A stretch of DNA of 64,000 nucleotides from Sulfurimonas sp. (GCA_021732045.1 JAKFWK010000005.1:124001-188000); one strand, 5' to 3'; shown: positions 44,472-54,369, numbered from the stretch's first letter. Notes: generated from the letters alone by a model not told the origin. A program made the numbers and translations.

Positions 44472-45572
44472 TTAAATATTAAATCTAAAGTGCATGACAT
44501 CACCATCATTTACTATATACTCTTTACCTTCTAATCTCATTTTTCCAGCTTCTTTGGCTTTTGCTTCACCACCAAAAGCAACAAAATCATCATACGCTAT
44601 AACTTCTGCGCGAATAAATCCTTTTTCAAAGTCATTATGGATAACTGCTGCTGCTTTTGGTGCGGTTGTATTTTTGCGAATTGTCCATGCGCGAACCTCT
44701 TTAACACCAGCTGTAAAATAGCTCATAAGACCAAGTTTATCAAAACCTTTTTGAATAATTTGCTCTAATCCTGATTCAGCAACACCAAGATCTCTCAAGA
44801 ATTCATCAGCCTCTTCATCATCAAGACCAATCAACTCCTCCTCTATTTTTGCACAAAGCTTTATAAGTTCACAGCCGTTTTTAGCTGCATGCTCTTTTAA
44901 TTCAATAACATATTTGCTATCTTCAACTAAACCATCTTCATCTACATTTGCCCCGTACATTATCTCTTTTTGAGTTAAAAATCTAACTTCACGATTTAAA
45001 AGCTGATATGTTTCGCTATCGGCTTGAGGGTAGTTTCTAGCTAAATTTCCATCAGCTAAAAACTCTAAAAGTTCTTCTGCCATAGCTAGAGATGCAGCGG
45101 CAGTTTTGTCTGTTTTTGCATATTTTTTGAGCCTCTCCATTCTATTTTGCAAAACTTCAATATCTGCTAAAATAAGTTCGCCTTCAATTATAGATACATC
45201 TCGCAGAGGATCAATTCCCCCCTCTGTGTGGACAATATTGTCATCTTCAAAGCATCTAACTATCTGTAAAATTACCTCTGTTTCACGGATGTTTGATAAA
45301 AATTTATTTCCTAAACCTTCGCCCTTGGATGCACCTTTTACAAGACCTGCAATATCCACAAAGTCTAGAATTGAGTGTTGAATTCTCTCTGGTTTTACTA
45401 TTTTTGCTAAAGCATCAAGTCTCTTGTCTGGAACAGGAACAACTGCTTTGTTTGGTTCGATTGTACAAAATGGATAGTTTGCCGCTTCCGCGTTTTGTGC
45501 TTTTGTTAAAGCGTTGAAAGTTGTTGATTTGCCTACATTTGGAAGTCCTACAAGACCGATGCTTAAACCCAT
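44472..45572 (-). CDS. ychF: YchF/OLA1 translation-associated ATPase
   Basis: An Obg-family protein that prefers ATP and binds ribosomes. The P-loop is GLPNVGKSTTFNAL (about 8-21), switch and G3 are FVDIAGLVKGASKGEGLGNKFL, and the C-terminal TGS-like domain ends RAEVIAYDDFVAFGG...EGKEYIVNDGDVMHFRFN, which matches the invariant C-terminus. The 366-residue length is normal. It follows pepA in the long minus-strand run, after a possible terminator. Confidence 0.97.
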   Translation of the reverse strand: MGLSIGLVGLPNVGKSTTFNALTKAQNAEAANYPFCTIEPNKAVVPVPDKRLDALAKIVKPERIQHSILDFVDIAGLVKGASKGEGLGNKFLSNIRETEVILQIVRCFEDDNIVHTEGGIDPLRDVSIIEGELILADIEVLQNRMERLKKYAKTDKTAAASLAMAEELLEFLADGNLARNYPQADSETYQLLNREVRFLTQKEIMYGANVDEDGLVEDSKYVIELKEHAAKNGCELIKLCAKIEEELIGLDDEEADEFLRDLGVAESGLEQIIQKGFDKLGLMSYFTAGVKEVRAWTIRKNTTAPKAAAVIHNDFEKGFIRAEVIAYDDFVAFGGEAKAKEAGKMRLEGKEYIVNDGDVMHFRFNI

Positions 45573-45603
45573 GATTAAAACCTTTTTTTGTTTGATTAAA
45601 AAC

Positions 45604-45627
45604 GCAAAAGAAACATGTTTCCTTTGC
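45604..45627 (-). terminator. Terminator after pepA
   Basis: A 24-nt palindrome (GCAAA-x-GAAACA / TGTTTC-x-TTTGC, one mismatched pair) is followed on the minus strand by GTTTTT. It starts 68 nt after the pepA stop, so ychF may have its own promoter or rely on read-through. Confidence 0.6.
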
Positions 45628-45694
45628 TATGTTAGCCGATATGGCACTAAAACTTGTCTGTTTTGAGGCAGAATAAAACGATTGATCTTGTTTG

Positions 45695-47110
45695 CTACTT
45701 AATATCCCTCAAAAATTGTGTCATTAAACGAACCCCAGCTCCTGTTGCACCGTAAACATTACAATCCCATGGAGCTTCTGTGTATGCAGTTCCGGCTATA
45801 TCAAAGTGCATCCACTTGTTTTTGTTCTCTTCTCTTATAAATTTATCCAAAAACATACCTGCCGTTATTGCTCCACCGTAAGGTTTTGAAGCTGTATTGC
45901 TTATGTCCGCTATTTCGCTTTTTAGTAGTTTTTTGAGATGGCTGTTAAACGGTAGCGAGCTGATAAGTTCTCCGGCATCACTTCCTGCTCTTGAGAGGTC
46001 ATGTTTTAGTTTATGTGAATGACCCATTAGTCCTGTTGTGTACTGTCCAAGAGCAATCATACAAGCCCCTGTGAGTGTTGCAAAGTCAAAAATATAATCA
46101 GCATTTACCGCATCTTGTGCATAGTCAAGAACATCGGCTAGCACTAAACGACCCTCGGCATCTGTATTTCTTACCTCAATTGTTGTTTTACTTCTTGAGA
46201 CTAGAACATCATCAGGCTTATAGGCATTTCCGCCAACCATATTTTCAACTGCGCCTATAAAAGCGTGAACTTCAATGTCAAGTTTTAGTTCACTTACTGC
46301 TTTTATCATCCCAAGAACTGCACATGCTCCAGCCTTATCCATCTTCATAGTAACCATTGAAGTTGGTGCTTTTAGACTTAGTCCACCGCTATCATATGTC
46401 AAACCTTTGCCAACCAGGGAGATGATTTTTTTAGGATTTTCTGGTTTATAGCTTAAATGAATCAAAGCACTTCCATGAACCGAAGCACGACCAACCGCAA
46501 GCATGGCACCCATATTCTCTTTTGCTAAATCATCTTCTTGAAGAATGGTGCATTGCAGTTTATTATCAACCGAGAGTTTTTGTGCAAGCATCGCTAGTGT
46601 TTGCGGGTTAATCTCTTGCGGTGCTTTGTTTACTATATCGCGAGTAAAATTTGTAGCGTTTGAGACAATTATAGCCTCGTTGAAAATAGTTTCTAATTTT
46701 TCAAAATCCAAATCATCAGTTGTTAAAAATATTTCTTCAAGTGCACTTTTTTTCGGTTTTGATTTGTACTCATTAAACTCATAGCCACCCAAGACAAGTC
46801 CTTCAACTAGAGCACTTAGTGTCGATTTGCTGATAACACTTAGTTTTGCAGATATGAAGTTTGAAGATTTTAGAGCTTTTATGGCGCAAGCAGACGCACT
46901 TCTTAAGTCATCGCTTTTTTTACTCTCAACACCACAAAAAAGTATAGTTTTCTCATATAAAAAACATGTTGAGTCTTGCTCGGCTTTAAAACCAGCCTGC
47001 TTTAAGATTTTTGCCTCTTTATGGCTCTCTAGATCATCTTTTGTTAAGAACTCTACTAACACTTCTGCAGAGACTTCCGATATATTTTTGTTTACTAATT
47101 TAATATTCAT
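45695..47110 (-). CDS. pepA: Leucyl aminopeptidase (M17)
   Basis: A hexameric two-metal exopeptidase that trims N-terminal residues in the cytosol. The family signature NTDAEGRLVLADVLDYA (about 325-341) is present, with VGKGLTYDSGGLSLK (metal-binding Lys/Asp) and KMDKAGACAVLGM. The N-terminal domain is the usual variable part. The start is the ATG at 47110, directly after GAGGAT; an upstream in-frame start eight codons earlier lacks such a site. It follows trpB by 13 nt. Confidence 0.96.
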   Translation of the reverse strand: MNIKLVNKNISEVSAEVLVEFLTKDDLESHKEAKILKQAGFKAEQDSTCFLYEKTILFCGVESKKSDDLRSASACAIKALKSSNFISAKLSVISKSTLSALVEGLVLGGYEFNEYKSKPKKSALEEIFLTTDDLDFEKLETIFNEAIIVSNATNFTRDIVNKAPQEINPQTLAMLAQKLSVDNKLQCTILQEDDLAKENMGAMLAVGRASVHGSALIHLSYKPENPKKIISLVGKGLTYDSGGLSLKAPTSMVTMKMDKAGACAVLGMIKAVSELKLDIEVHAFIGAVENMVGGNAYKPDDVLVSRSKTTIEVRNTDAEGRLVLADVLDYAQDAVNADYIFDFATLTGACMIALGQYTTGLMGHSHKLKHDLSRAGSDAGELISSLPFNSHLKKLLKSEIADISNTASKPYGGAITAGMFLDKFIREENKNKWMHFDIAGTAYTEAPWDCNVYGATGAGVRLMTQFLRDIK

Positions 47111-47123
47111 TTTATCCTCATTT

Positions 47124-48347
47124 TTAATTATCAAAATTTAGCATCTCTTTTGCTTGGATCATATCTTTATCCCCACGCCCAGAGATATTTACGATGATAA
47201 GTTTATCTTTTATATTTTCTATTTTTTTGAGATATGCAATTGCATGAGCGCTCTCAAAAGCGGGAATAATTCCCTCTTTTCTTGATAGCCACACAAATGC
47301 ATCTAACGCCTCTTGGTCTGTCGCATAATCATAACTTACAGATTTGTTGTCATGATGAAATGCGTGTTCGGGACCTATTCCTGGGTAATCAAGTCCTGCT
47401 GAGATTGAGTGAGCTTCTAAAATTTGCCCGTCTTCATCTTGAAGAAGGTAGCTCATTTGACCATGTAAAACTCCAGGACGACCTTTTTTTAGGGAGCATC
47501 CATGTTTATCTGTTTCAACTCCAAGACCCCCAGCTTCGATGCCTACGCATCTAACTTTCTCATCCTCTAAAAAGTGTTGAAATGCGCCAATTGCGTTGCT
47601 TCCACCACCAATACAAGCGATTACAAAGTCCGGTAAACGATTCTCTTTTTCTAGTATCTGTGCTCTTGCTTCATAACCGATAATGGCTTGAAAGTCTCTA
47701 ACCATCATAGGGTAGGGGTGAGGTCCTGCAACTGTGCCAATTATATAAAAAGTGTCTCTTGCGTTTGTGACCCAGTGACGAATTGCATCATTCATCGCAT
47801 CTTTTAGTGTTTTGCTTCCACTCTCAACTGAATTTACTTTTGCGCCAAGAAGTTTCATACGAAAAACATTTAATTCTTGCCTTGCTACATCTTTTGCACC
47901 CATAAATATTTCACACTCTAGACCCAAAAGTGCACAGATAGTTGCAGTTGCAACACCGTGCTGACCAGCACCCGTCTCGGCTATAATTTTTTTATAACCT
48001 AATCTTTTTGCCATCAGACCTTGAGCGATAACATTGTTTACTTTATGCGCGCCTGTGTGGTTTAAGTCTTCTCTTTTTAGGTAGATTTTTGCACCAAGCT
48101 CATCAGAGATATTTTTCGCATAGTAAAGTGGAGAAGGACGACCGACATAATCTTTGAGATAGTAATCAACTTCACTCCAGAACTCTTTGTTGAAACGGAT
48201 AGTCTCATACTCGGACTTTAGCTTTAAAAGTGCAGGCATTAGCGTCTCAGGAACATATCTTCCACCAAAAGCTACGCTCTCGTCAGAGAAAACTCCGAAG
48301 TGCCCATTTTCATCTGGATCAAATTTAGATGCGGATGGGATGTACAT
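47124..48347 (-). CDS. trpB: Tryptophan synthase beta chain
   Basis: TrpB condenses indole and serine to tryptophan with PLP. The PLP Lys is in HTGAHKVNN (about 93-101), followed by [13 protein letters not shown] and [10 protein letters not shown], the phosphate-binding loop, and [17 protein letters not shown]. Residues 20-27 (FSDESVAF) are an insertion in the normally continuous GxFGGRxVPET start, without breaking the frame. It is encoded alone among apt, rpiB and pepA; no trpA is in the window. It shares one base with apt. Confidence 0.95.
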   Translation of the reverse strand: MYIPSASKFDPDENGHFGVFSDESVAFGGRYVPETLMPALLKLKSEYETIRFNKEFWSEVDYYLKDYVGRPSPLYYAKNISDELGAKIYLKREDLNHTGAHKVNNVIAQGLMAKRLGYKKIIAETGAGQHGVATATICALLGLECEIFMGAKDVARQELNVFRMKLLGAKVNSVESGSKTLKDAMNDAIRHWVTNARDTFYIIGTVAGPHPYPMMVRDFQAIIGYEARAQILEKENRLPDFVIACIGGGSNAIGAFQHFLEDEKVRCVGIEAGGLGVETDKHGCSLKKGRPGVLHGQMSYLLQDEDGQILEAHSISAGLDYPGIGPEHAFHHDNKSVSYDYATDQEALDAFVWLSRKEGIIPAFESAHAIAYLKKIENIKDKLIIVNISGRGDKDMIQAKEMLNFDN

Positions 48348-48895
48348 TAGCTAACCTTTACTACGGAATAAACAGGGCTTGTTTCACTTAGTTTTTTTGC
48401 CCCATCCAAGAAACTAAGCTCGATTATAAAACAAGCTTCCACGCACTGAGCACCTGCTTGTTTTATGAGCTTTGCAGCAGCATTTGCGGTTCCGCCTGTT
48501 GCAATCAAGTCATCTATGAGTAAAACCTTTGCATTTGGAATCCCACTAAAAGCATCTATATGAACCTCTATCTCATCTATACCATACTCTAGCGCGTATT
48601 TTTCACTTATGGTTGTGTATGGGAGTTTACCTTTTTTTCTTATTGGTACGAAGCCAATTCCTAGCATTTGTGCAAGTGCTGCACCAAATATAAAACCTCT
48701 AGCATCAATTCCAGCAATATAGTCTAGATTGCACCCTTTGTATTTTTGATGAAGATGACCCATAAGAACACCATATGCTTCTTTATCGTTTAGGAGTGTT
48801 GTGATATCTTTAAATACTATTCCAGCTTTTGGAAAATCTTTTATATCTCTTATGGAGTTTTCTATAATTTCTCTATCTTTACTGCTTAGTGTCAT
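48347..48895 (-). CDS. apt: Adenine phosphoribosyltransferase
   Basis: Apt salvages adenine to AMP with PRPP. It has the type I PRTase PRPP loop [17 protein letters not shown] (about 124-140), [16 protein letters not shown] and [11 protein letters not shown], all diagnostic. The 182-residue length is normal. It ends one base into trpB and follows a small membrane-anchored coiled-coil gene by 8 nt. Confidence 0.96.
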   Translation of the reverse strand: MTLSSKDREIIENSIRDIKDFPKAGIVFKDITTLLNDKEAYGVLMGHLHQKYKGCNLDYIAGIDARGFIFGAALAQMLGIGFVPIRKKGKLPYTTISEKYALEYGIDEIEVHIDAFSGIPNAKVLLIDDLIATGGTANAAAKLIKQAGAQCVEACFIIELSFLDGAKKLSETSPVYSVVKVS

Positions 48896-48903
48896 TTTAT
48901 TCC

Positions 48904-49236
48904 TTATATTAGAGCGTCTATGCGTGATTCGAGCGCTTTGATTTTGTTGTTTAAGCGATCTATATCGCCTCTATGTTTAGTGTTTCTCTGTTTTAAAATT
49001 TTAAGTTCATTTCTTAATTTTATCAGCTCATCATTTAAAATATCAACATTCCCAAGTGCTCTCTCAAGTTGTATTTGGTACTTTCTGATAAGTATTTCTG
49101 CTTCTTGAAGTGTTAGTTTCATAAGCTCATTGCTTCGTTGCTCTTTGTTTGTAATACTTTTAAAGTAAAACATCTTAACAAAGAGGTATATAGAAAGTAT
49201 TGCTAGCGTTGTTAAAAGAGACCATTCAAAAAACAT
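48904..49236 (-). CDS. Small membrane-anchored coiled-coil protein
   Basis: A 110-residue protein with a short N-terminus, one TM helix (about 5-26) and then a long coiled coil (about 33-110; [57 protein letters not shown]). I do not recognise a named family. Its position between rpiB and apt suggests co-transcription with housekeeping genes rather than a functional link. Confidence 0.75.
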   Translation of the reverse strand: MFFEWSLLTTLAILSIYLFVKMFYFKSITNKEQRSNELMKLTLQEAEILIRKYQIQLERALGNVDILNDELIKLRNELKILKQRNTKHRGDIDRLNNKIKALESRIDALI

Positions 49237-49245
49237 CTATTATCC

Positions 49246-49683
49246 TTAAACTTTTATAGCTTCAATTTTATTTACTCTATCAAGGTGACGACCACCATCA
49301 AAACCACCAGCAATCCATGCATCTAAAATAGACTCAGCAACGCCATATCCAACAACTCTCTCTCCATAGCATAAAACATTTGCGTCATTATGACCTCTTG
49401 CAACTGTTGCTGTGTATGCGTCATGGCAGAGTGCCGCGCGGATACCATGATGGCGATTTGCTGCCATGCTCATGCCAATTCCAGAACCGCATATTAAGAC
49501 ACCATGAGCCTCTTTATCTGCTAAAACAGCGTTACAAACTTTTATGGCATAATCTGGATAATCAACTCTATCTTTGTTAAATGGACCAAGGTCTATAACC
49601 TCATGACCTTTTTTTTTCAACAGCTCTACCGTGTAATCTTTAAGGTTTAAACCAGCGTGATCGGTAGCAATATAAAATTTCAT
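49246..49683 (-). CDS. rpiB: Ribose-5-phosphate isomerase B
   Basis: RpiB interconverts ribose 5-phosphate and ribulose 5-phosphate. It opens IATDHAGLNLKDYTVELL, and the catalytic region is LICGSGIGMSMAANRHHGIRAALC (about 63-86), followed by ARGHNDANVLCYGERVVG. The 145-residue length is standard. It sits between the M50 protease and the coiled-coil gene, with 9-12 nt gaps. Confidence 0.96.
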   Translation of the reverse strand: MKFYIATDHAGLNLKDYTVELLKKKGHEVIDLGPFNKDRVDYPDYAIKVCNAVLADKEAHGVLICGSGIGMSMAANRHHGIRAALCHDAYTATVARGHNDANVLCYGERVVGYGVAESILDAWIAGGFDGGRHLDRVNKIEAIKV

Positions 49684-49695
49684 TTAATCTCCTTT

Positions 49696-50373
49696 TTATG
49701 GTAGTAATAGATTAAGAATCATCCGCACAGGCATCAAAAGTAGATAATCTTTTAGTGGTGTCATGATGATTATAAGAACTACAAAGATACTATATCTCTC
49801 GTTTTTATAAAAAAATTCAGCAACGCTGTTGATTTTGTATTTTAGTGATAGGTGCATAACGAAATGTGCACCATCAAACTGAGGAATAGGAAGTATATTG
49901 AAAACCGCTAAGAAAATATTTATAATAAGCAGTTGATACACAAGAAGATAGCTAAATATATAAAACATATCATCCGCTGATGTTGGTTGATGCATAGCAA
50001 CAATAGCCATTGATGCAAAAACGGCCGTAGTTAAGTTAAAAACAATACCCGCCAAATCAACTTGCATAGCTCCGCTGTACCCAGCATTTCTTATAACTGT
50101 TGCCATATTTACAGGAACTGGCTTTGCCCAGCCAAATAAAAATCCACTATCGGCACCAAGGAGCATCGGTAAAAAGTACATACTTAGAGGAACTATGATT
50201 GTGCCAACCATATCCACATGAACTAGTGGATTTAGAGATAGTCTCCCTGCGTTTTTAGCGGTAGAATCACCGTATTTGTTTGCTACCCAGCCATGCATAA
50301 TCTCATGACCAATAATAGCAACAGCCAAGGCGATAACGGCGGTTAAAATCTTTAATAAATCAATAGACTCCAT
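49696..50373 (-). CDS. Site-2 protease family (M50) membrane metallopeptidase
   Basis: A polytopic zinc protease cleaving substrates within the membrane. The HExxH motif is GHEIMHGW (near residue 23-30), and the third ligand motif is FNILPIPQFDGAHF. Several TM helices are visible. At about 225 residues with no PDZ domain it is the short group-III type rather than RseP. The start at 50373 (MESIDLL) is preferred because AAAG then lies 6 nt upstream; an ATG two codons earlier is possible. It overlaps lepB by 14 nt. Confidence 0.92.
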   Translation of the reverse strand: MESIDLLKILTAVIALAVAIIGHEIMHGWVANKYGDSTAKNAGRLSLNPLVHVDMVGTIIVPLSMYFLPMLLGADSGFLFGWAKPVPVNMATVIRNAGYSGAMQVDLAGIVFNLTTAVFASMAIVAMHQPTSADDMFYIFSYLLVYQLLIINIFLAVFNILPIPQFDGAHFVMHLSLKYKINSVAEFFYKNERYSIFVVLIIIMTPLKDYLLLMPVRMILNLLLP

Positions 50374-51169
50374 GATCATCTTTATCTAGTCTTTTTCTCT
50401 CTTCAATAGCTTTGTTTAGATGTTCTGGTTGCTCTAGATCAGTTGGAGTTTTACCAACTCTATCCCATCTAATCTCCCATTTTTCATCAACGCTAAAATA
50501 AACAAACCAAGGAGTCCCTTCTATATTATCATAAGGAACTGCTCCCCAGAAACGGCTATCGTTTGAGTGGTCGCGATTGTCACCCATCATAAAGTAGTTA
50601 TCTTTATTGACTCTTATTGGAGCAAAATTAAAAATTTCCATAGGGTGTTGTCCATCGTCAATAATTTTTTCATCATGATGAATACCTGGGTGCTCTTTTT
50701 CGTATGGATTTTTAACCCAAAGTTTTCCAACAAAAACAATTATCTCATAGTTTTTAAAATTGTTTTTAATCCACTCATCACCCTCGTGAAAGTGTATATA
50801 TAAATTTTTATCTACCAAAAAAAGCTCATCATCAGGAAGTGCTACACATCTTTTTACAAAGTGTTGTTTAATATTGCCTGGATATCTAAAAATTACAATA
50901 TCACCTCTTTTTGGCTTCTCTCCATCCATAAGACGAAGTTTGTCGCTCCATGGCATGATAGATGTTTCTATAAAAGGAAGGTGTGGCATCGGGATGCCAT
51001 ATGCAAACTTTTTAGCAAAAAGGTGATCCCCTATGAGAAGTGAATCTTTCATGGAGCCAGAAGGGATTCTAAAAGCTTGCGCAATAAAAAATATAACAAA
51101 AAGAACTATTATTATGGTTCCAGTCCACGAGTTTGAAAATTTATATGTTTTATGTAGGAATTTTTTCAT
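50360..51169 (-). CDS. lepB: Signal peptidase I
   Basis: LepB removes Sec and Tat signal peptides on the outer face of the inner membrane. The TM anchor is at 15-32. The catalytic Ser is S39 in IPSGSMKDSL; the general-base Lys is K106 in HFVKRCVALPDD. The box-E motif YFMMGDNRDHSNDSRFWG (about 193-210) is present. The 269-residue length is typical. It lies one base after folD. Confidence 0.96.
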   Translation of the reverse strand: MKKFLHKTYKFSNSWTGTIIIVLFVIFFIAQAFRIPSGSMKDSLLIGDHLFAKKFAYGIPMPHLPFIETSIMPWSDKLRLMDGEKPKRGDIVIFRYPGNIKQHFVKRCVALPDDELFLVDKNLYIHFHEGDEWIKNNFKNYEIIVFVGKLWVKNPYEKEHPGIHHDEKIIDDGQHPMEIFNFAPIRVNKDNYFMMGDNRDHSNDSRFWGAVPYDNIEGTPWFVYFSVDEKWEIRWDRVGKTPTDLEQPEHLNKAIEERKRLDKDDHGVY

Positions 51170-52027
51170 TTATACTCTTTTGTGTGATTGAATTTGTGCA
51201 GCTTTTAGTGTATTGCTCAGCAACATGGCGATTGTCATCGGTCCAACTCCGCCTGGAACGGGTGTAATATATGAGCATTTTTTACTAACCTTTTCAAAAT
51301 CAACATCTCCAACCAATCTGCCATCTTCATTTCTACTTATACCAATATCCACGATGATTGCGCCATCTTTTACCATATCTTCTTTGATGAGATTGATAAC
51401 GCCAACCCCAACAAAAATCATATCAGCGTTGAGGGTGTGTTTTTTGAGATCATCTGTGAAAATATGACAAATCTCAACCGTAGCATCTTTGTTTAAAAGT
51501 AGTGCAGCCATAGGCTTTCCTACGATGTTAGACGCGCCAACAACTACACAGTTTTTACCTTTTACATCTATGTTGTACTCTAATAAAAGCTCCATTACGC
51601 CAAGCGGTGTACATGGAACAAAACCGTCTAAACCAGTCGAGAGTCTTCCGACATTGTATGGATGAAAGCCATCCACATCTTTGCTCGGCTCAACAAGCTC
51701 AAGTATTTTTGTTGTATCTATTTGTGGTGGAAGTGGAAGTTGTATAAGAATTCCGTTTATATTTGGGTTGTTGTTCATCATGGTTATTGTGTTTTCTATG
51801 GCATCTTGAGAAATATCCGATGGCATCTCGTGAGTAACTGAGTAGAAGCCAACTCTATCGCAAGCTTTTTTCTTCATGTTCACATAAGCCGCACTAGCTG
51901 GATCTTGCCCAACTAAAATCACAGCTAGCCCTGGTACTAAACCAGTATCACTTTTAAATTTTTTAACTCCAGCCATTACGCTGTTTTCTATTTTAACTGA
52001 GAGTGTTTTGCCGTCAAGAAGTTGCAT
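51170..52027 (-). CDS. folD: Methylenetetrahydrofolate dehydrogenase/cyclohydrolase
   Basis: FolD interconverts 5,10-methylene- and 10-formyl-tetrahydrofolate through two activities. Signatures are the YVNMKKKACDRVG segment (catalytic Lys), GILIQLPLPPQID, PSKDVDGFHPYNVGRL, VVVGASNIVGKPMA (NADP site) and ITPVPGGVGPMTIAMLL. The 285-residue length is standard. It heads the long minus-strand run to pepA. Confidence 0.97.
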   Translation of the reverse strand: MQLLDGKTLSVKIENSVMAGVKKFKSDTGLVPGLAVILVGQDPASAAYVNMKKKACDRVGFYSVTHEMPSDISQDAIENTITMMNNNPNINGILIQLPLPPQIDTTKILELVEPSKDVDGFHPYNVGRLSTGLDGFVPCTPLGVMELLLEYNIDVKGKNCVVVGASNIVGKPMAALLLNKDATVEICHIFTDDLKKHTLNADMIFVGVGVINLIKEDMVKDGAIIVDIGISRNEDGRLVGDVDFEKVSKKCSYITPVPGGVGPMTIAMLLSNTLKAAQIQSHKRV

Positions 52028-52054
52028 CTAAACCCCATAAATTATTTTTTTGGT

Positions 52055-52060
52055 ATTATA
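52055..52060 (-). promoter_or_regulatory. -10 element of the folD operon
   Basis: Minus-strand TATAAT in CGCTATAATACC, about 28 nt before the folD ATG. Confidence 0.5.
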
Positions 52061-52126
52061 GCGATTTATTTCATAACCAAAATAAAATGCTAATATGGTT
52101 TTGAAAAACAGACTAAAGGTTACTCC

Positions 52127-52471
52127 GTGAAAAAAATAGTATTTTTCTTATTTCCGCTATATATCTTTGCTGCAACTGACTTTATAACTCCTATGGAATA
52201 TGCGTCTTCACTATATAAAAACCCAAGAGGCATAGGTTGTCACAAGTGCCATGGTGACAATGGCGAGGGTAAAATAGTTGCTACATATATTCATAAAAAA
52301 GAGAAAAAAGAGTTTGGTGGCTCAATCATTAACAATCTTGACTATGATACATTTTATAGAGCTTTGAATGTCAGAAAAAATGGTATGCCTAGATATTTTT
52401 TAACAGACAAAGAGATTCAATCGCTATACTTCTATCTCCAAGAAAAACAGAAAAAAGAGAATAAAAAGTGA
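52127..52471 (+). CDS. Small periplasmic monohaem cytochrome c
   Basis: A 114-residue class I-like cytochrome. Residues 1-16 are a signal peptide (KKIVFFLFPLYIFAA), the haem site is C38-H-K-C41-H42 within GCHKCHGDNGEG, and the likely axial Met is in NGMPRYFLTDKE. A Lys-rich C-terminal helix ends the protein. It starts at GTG 52127. Its TGA overlaps the GTG of the CitE-like gene (GTGA), so the two are translationally coupled. Confidence 0.9.
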   Translation: MKKIVFFLFPLYIFAATDFITPMEYASSLYKNPRGIGCHKCHGDNGEGKIVATYIHKKEKKEFGGSIINNLDYDTFYRALNVRKNGMPRYFLTDKEIQSLYFYLQEKQKKENKK

Positions 52472-53403
52472 TAGATAATTTCGAGTCAATAAAAAAAGCA
52501 TATGACGCAAGAGATTTAAAAGCGCTAGATGCGTTTGCGGTAGCAAAATCAAGGACACTTAACAAAAAAAACGATTTTCGCTCGGCATTGATGCTCTCAT
52601 GCAATAATCTAAATCATCTACTAAAGATAGAATCACTCGAAGCTGACTGTATAATTTTAAATCTTGAAGATGGCGTAAGCAAACAAGATAAGCACTTTGC
52701 ACTTGTACTATGTGCAATATTTTTGTCATATTATAGAGAGTGTAGTAAAAAACTAGTTGTTAGAGTAAATGCGCTTAACCAAGGTGGATACGAAGAGATA
52801 ACCTACCTAAATCAGTTTTCGCCAGATGCGGTGAGGGTTCCAAAAATAAGAACAAAAAAAGAGGTTGAGCTAGTTAATGCACTTTTAAATGATGATATAG
52901 AACTTCATCTCTCTATTGAGACAAATGAGGCGTGGCAAAATCTGTCACAACTCAAAATTGACAAAAGAGTTACAACATTTTATCTAGGCATTTTAGACCT
53001 TTTTGCAGAGATGGGACTCTCTCAAAGCCTTATAAGCAGAGATAACCCAACGGTTTTATATATGCTTTCTCATTTTCTAGTAACTTGTGAGACTATGGGA
53101 GTTAAGCCTGTCTCTTTTGTGTACCAAGATTATAAAAATTTAGCAGAGTTCTCACGGTGGATTGAACTAGAGAAACGGATGGGTTATACTACAAAAGGGT
53201 GTATATCTCCAGCGCAGGCTGAGCTTGTGAACCAAGCATTTGTAGATGAAGCAAAGCAGATACAAAGGGCTCATGCTATTGTTAAGCTGTTTGAGCTTCA
53301 TAGAGATGAGGGCATAACTGGCTTTAGTGATGAAGAGTTTGGTTTTGTTGATGAACCAATATATAAGGGTGCTTTGGCACTTATTGAAAAATCTCGTCTA
53401 TAA
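52468..53403 (+). CDS. HpcH/HpaI aldolase / CitE-like protein
   Basis: A 311-residue TIM-barrel protein of the CitE/HpcH family. It has CIILNLEDGVSKQDK (metal-site Asp/Glu), LVVRVNALNQGG (Arg), DAVRVPKIRTKKEV, the HLSIETNEAW segment (Glu ligand) and a TKGCISPAQAELVNQAF C-terminal segment matching the GKxxIHPxQ motif. Such enzymes cleave or hydrolyse (acyl-CoA or acid) C-C and thioester bonds. No citrate lyase alpha or gamma genes are present. The start is GTG 52468, coupled to the cytochrome. Substrate unknown. Confidence 0.85.
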   Translation: MIDNFESIKKAYDARDLKALDAFAVAKSRTLNKKNDFRSALMLSCNNLNHLLKIESLEADCIILNLEDGVSKQDKHFALVLCAIFLSYYRECSKKLVVRVNALNQGGYEEITYLNQFSPDAVRVPKIRTKKEVELVNALLNDDIELHLSIETNEAWQNLSQLKIDKRVTTFYLGILDLFAEMGLSQSLISRDNPTVLYMLSHFLVTCETMGVKPVSFVYQDYKNLAEFSRWIELEKRMGYTTKGCISPAQAELVNQAFVDEAKQIQRAHAIVKLFELHRDEGITGFSDEEFGFVDEPIYKGALALIEKSRL

Positions 53404-53426
53404 ACACAGATAGAGAGATCTAAAAT

Positions 53427-54341
53427 CTAATGATGATGATCACACAAAATTTCATGTGTTGCATACTTTAGTGTCTCTGGTTGAAGCAGAGCGTGCGTTA
53501 TGCCAAGATACTTTAGTGTCTCACGAATCTTCTCTAAAAGTGCTTCAACCTCTTGCAGTCCAGGATTATCATAAAGAACAAGGTGCATAGAGCAGTAAAA
53601 CTCTTTTGAGTTTGGGCGCGAAATATGTAAATCATGAATACTATGAACTTCATCAAATGCCTTTACTATGGTGATAATTTTTTCAGTTGAGTCGCCATTT
53701 ACATCCATTAAACTTAAAAAAGATTGTCTCAAAACAGCATAAACTCCCTTTAAAATAAACAGTGAAAACAAAACCGAGAGAAGTGGGTCAATCCACGAGA
53801 TGTTCCATAACCAAATCGCAACTCCACCAAAAACAACCCCTAGGGATATTGCCGCATCAGCCACCATATGCCAGTAAGCGGCGGAGATATTGGCATCATG
53901 ATGATGTTCATGAGTCTCTTCACCATGCGAATGGCTATGCTCCATTCCGCTCTCTTTTAGAAGCAGGACGCTTATGGCATTTGCTACAAGTGCGATAGAT
54001 GCGGCAATAATTACAATTGGTGCATTGATATCTGTTGGATGGAAAAACTTCTGGATTGACTCAAAGATGATAAAAATCATTGTCGTCGATAAAAAAAGAG
54101 CATTAACAAATGCCGCCATCATCTCAGCACGAATAAATCCAAATGTCATAGCCTCGCTAGCGACTCTGCGACCATAAATAAGAGCAATAAATGTGATAGT
54201 AACTGCTAAAACATCGCCAAGATTATGAAACGCATCAGAGAGAAGTGCCATTGAGTTTGCATAAACACCAGCGCCGACTTCAGCAACAACGATAATCATA
54301 TTAAGAAGAAGAACAATTTTTATCTTTTGCTCTTTTGTCAT
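53427..54341 (-). CDS. Cation diffusion facilitator (zinc/cadmium-type exporter)
   Basis: A 304-residue proton-coupled metal exporter with six TM helices. Metal-site residues H39 and D43 (SDAFHNLGDV) and the HMVADAAISL pair of TM5 are present. A His-rich loop (EHSHSHGEETHEHHHDAN, about 133-150) and a C-terminal metallochaperone-like domain follow. It lies 28 nt after arsC on the same strand, so it probably belongs to the ars operon. The metal is probably Zn, Cd or similar, not arsenic. Confidence 0.9.
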   Translation of the reverse strand: MTKEQKIKIVLLLNMIIVVAEVGAGVYANSMALLSDAFHNLGDVLAVTITFIALIYGRRVASEAMTFGFIRAEMMAAFVNALFLSTTMIFIIFESIQKFFHPTDINAPIVIIAASIALVANAISVLLLKESGMEHSHSHGEETHEHHHDANISAAYWHMVADAAISLGVVFGGVAIWLWNISWIDPLLSVLFSLFILKGVYAVLRQSFLSLMDVNGDSTEKIITIVKAFDEVHSIHDLHISRPNSKEFYCSMHLVLYDNPGLQEVEALLEKIRETLKYLGITHALLQPETLKYATHEILCDHHH

Positions 54342-54369
54342 TTTAAACTCCTGTTTGCTTTAGATGCTG

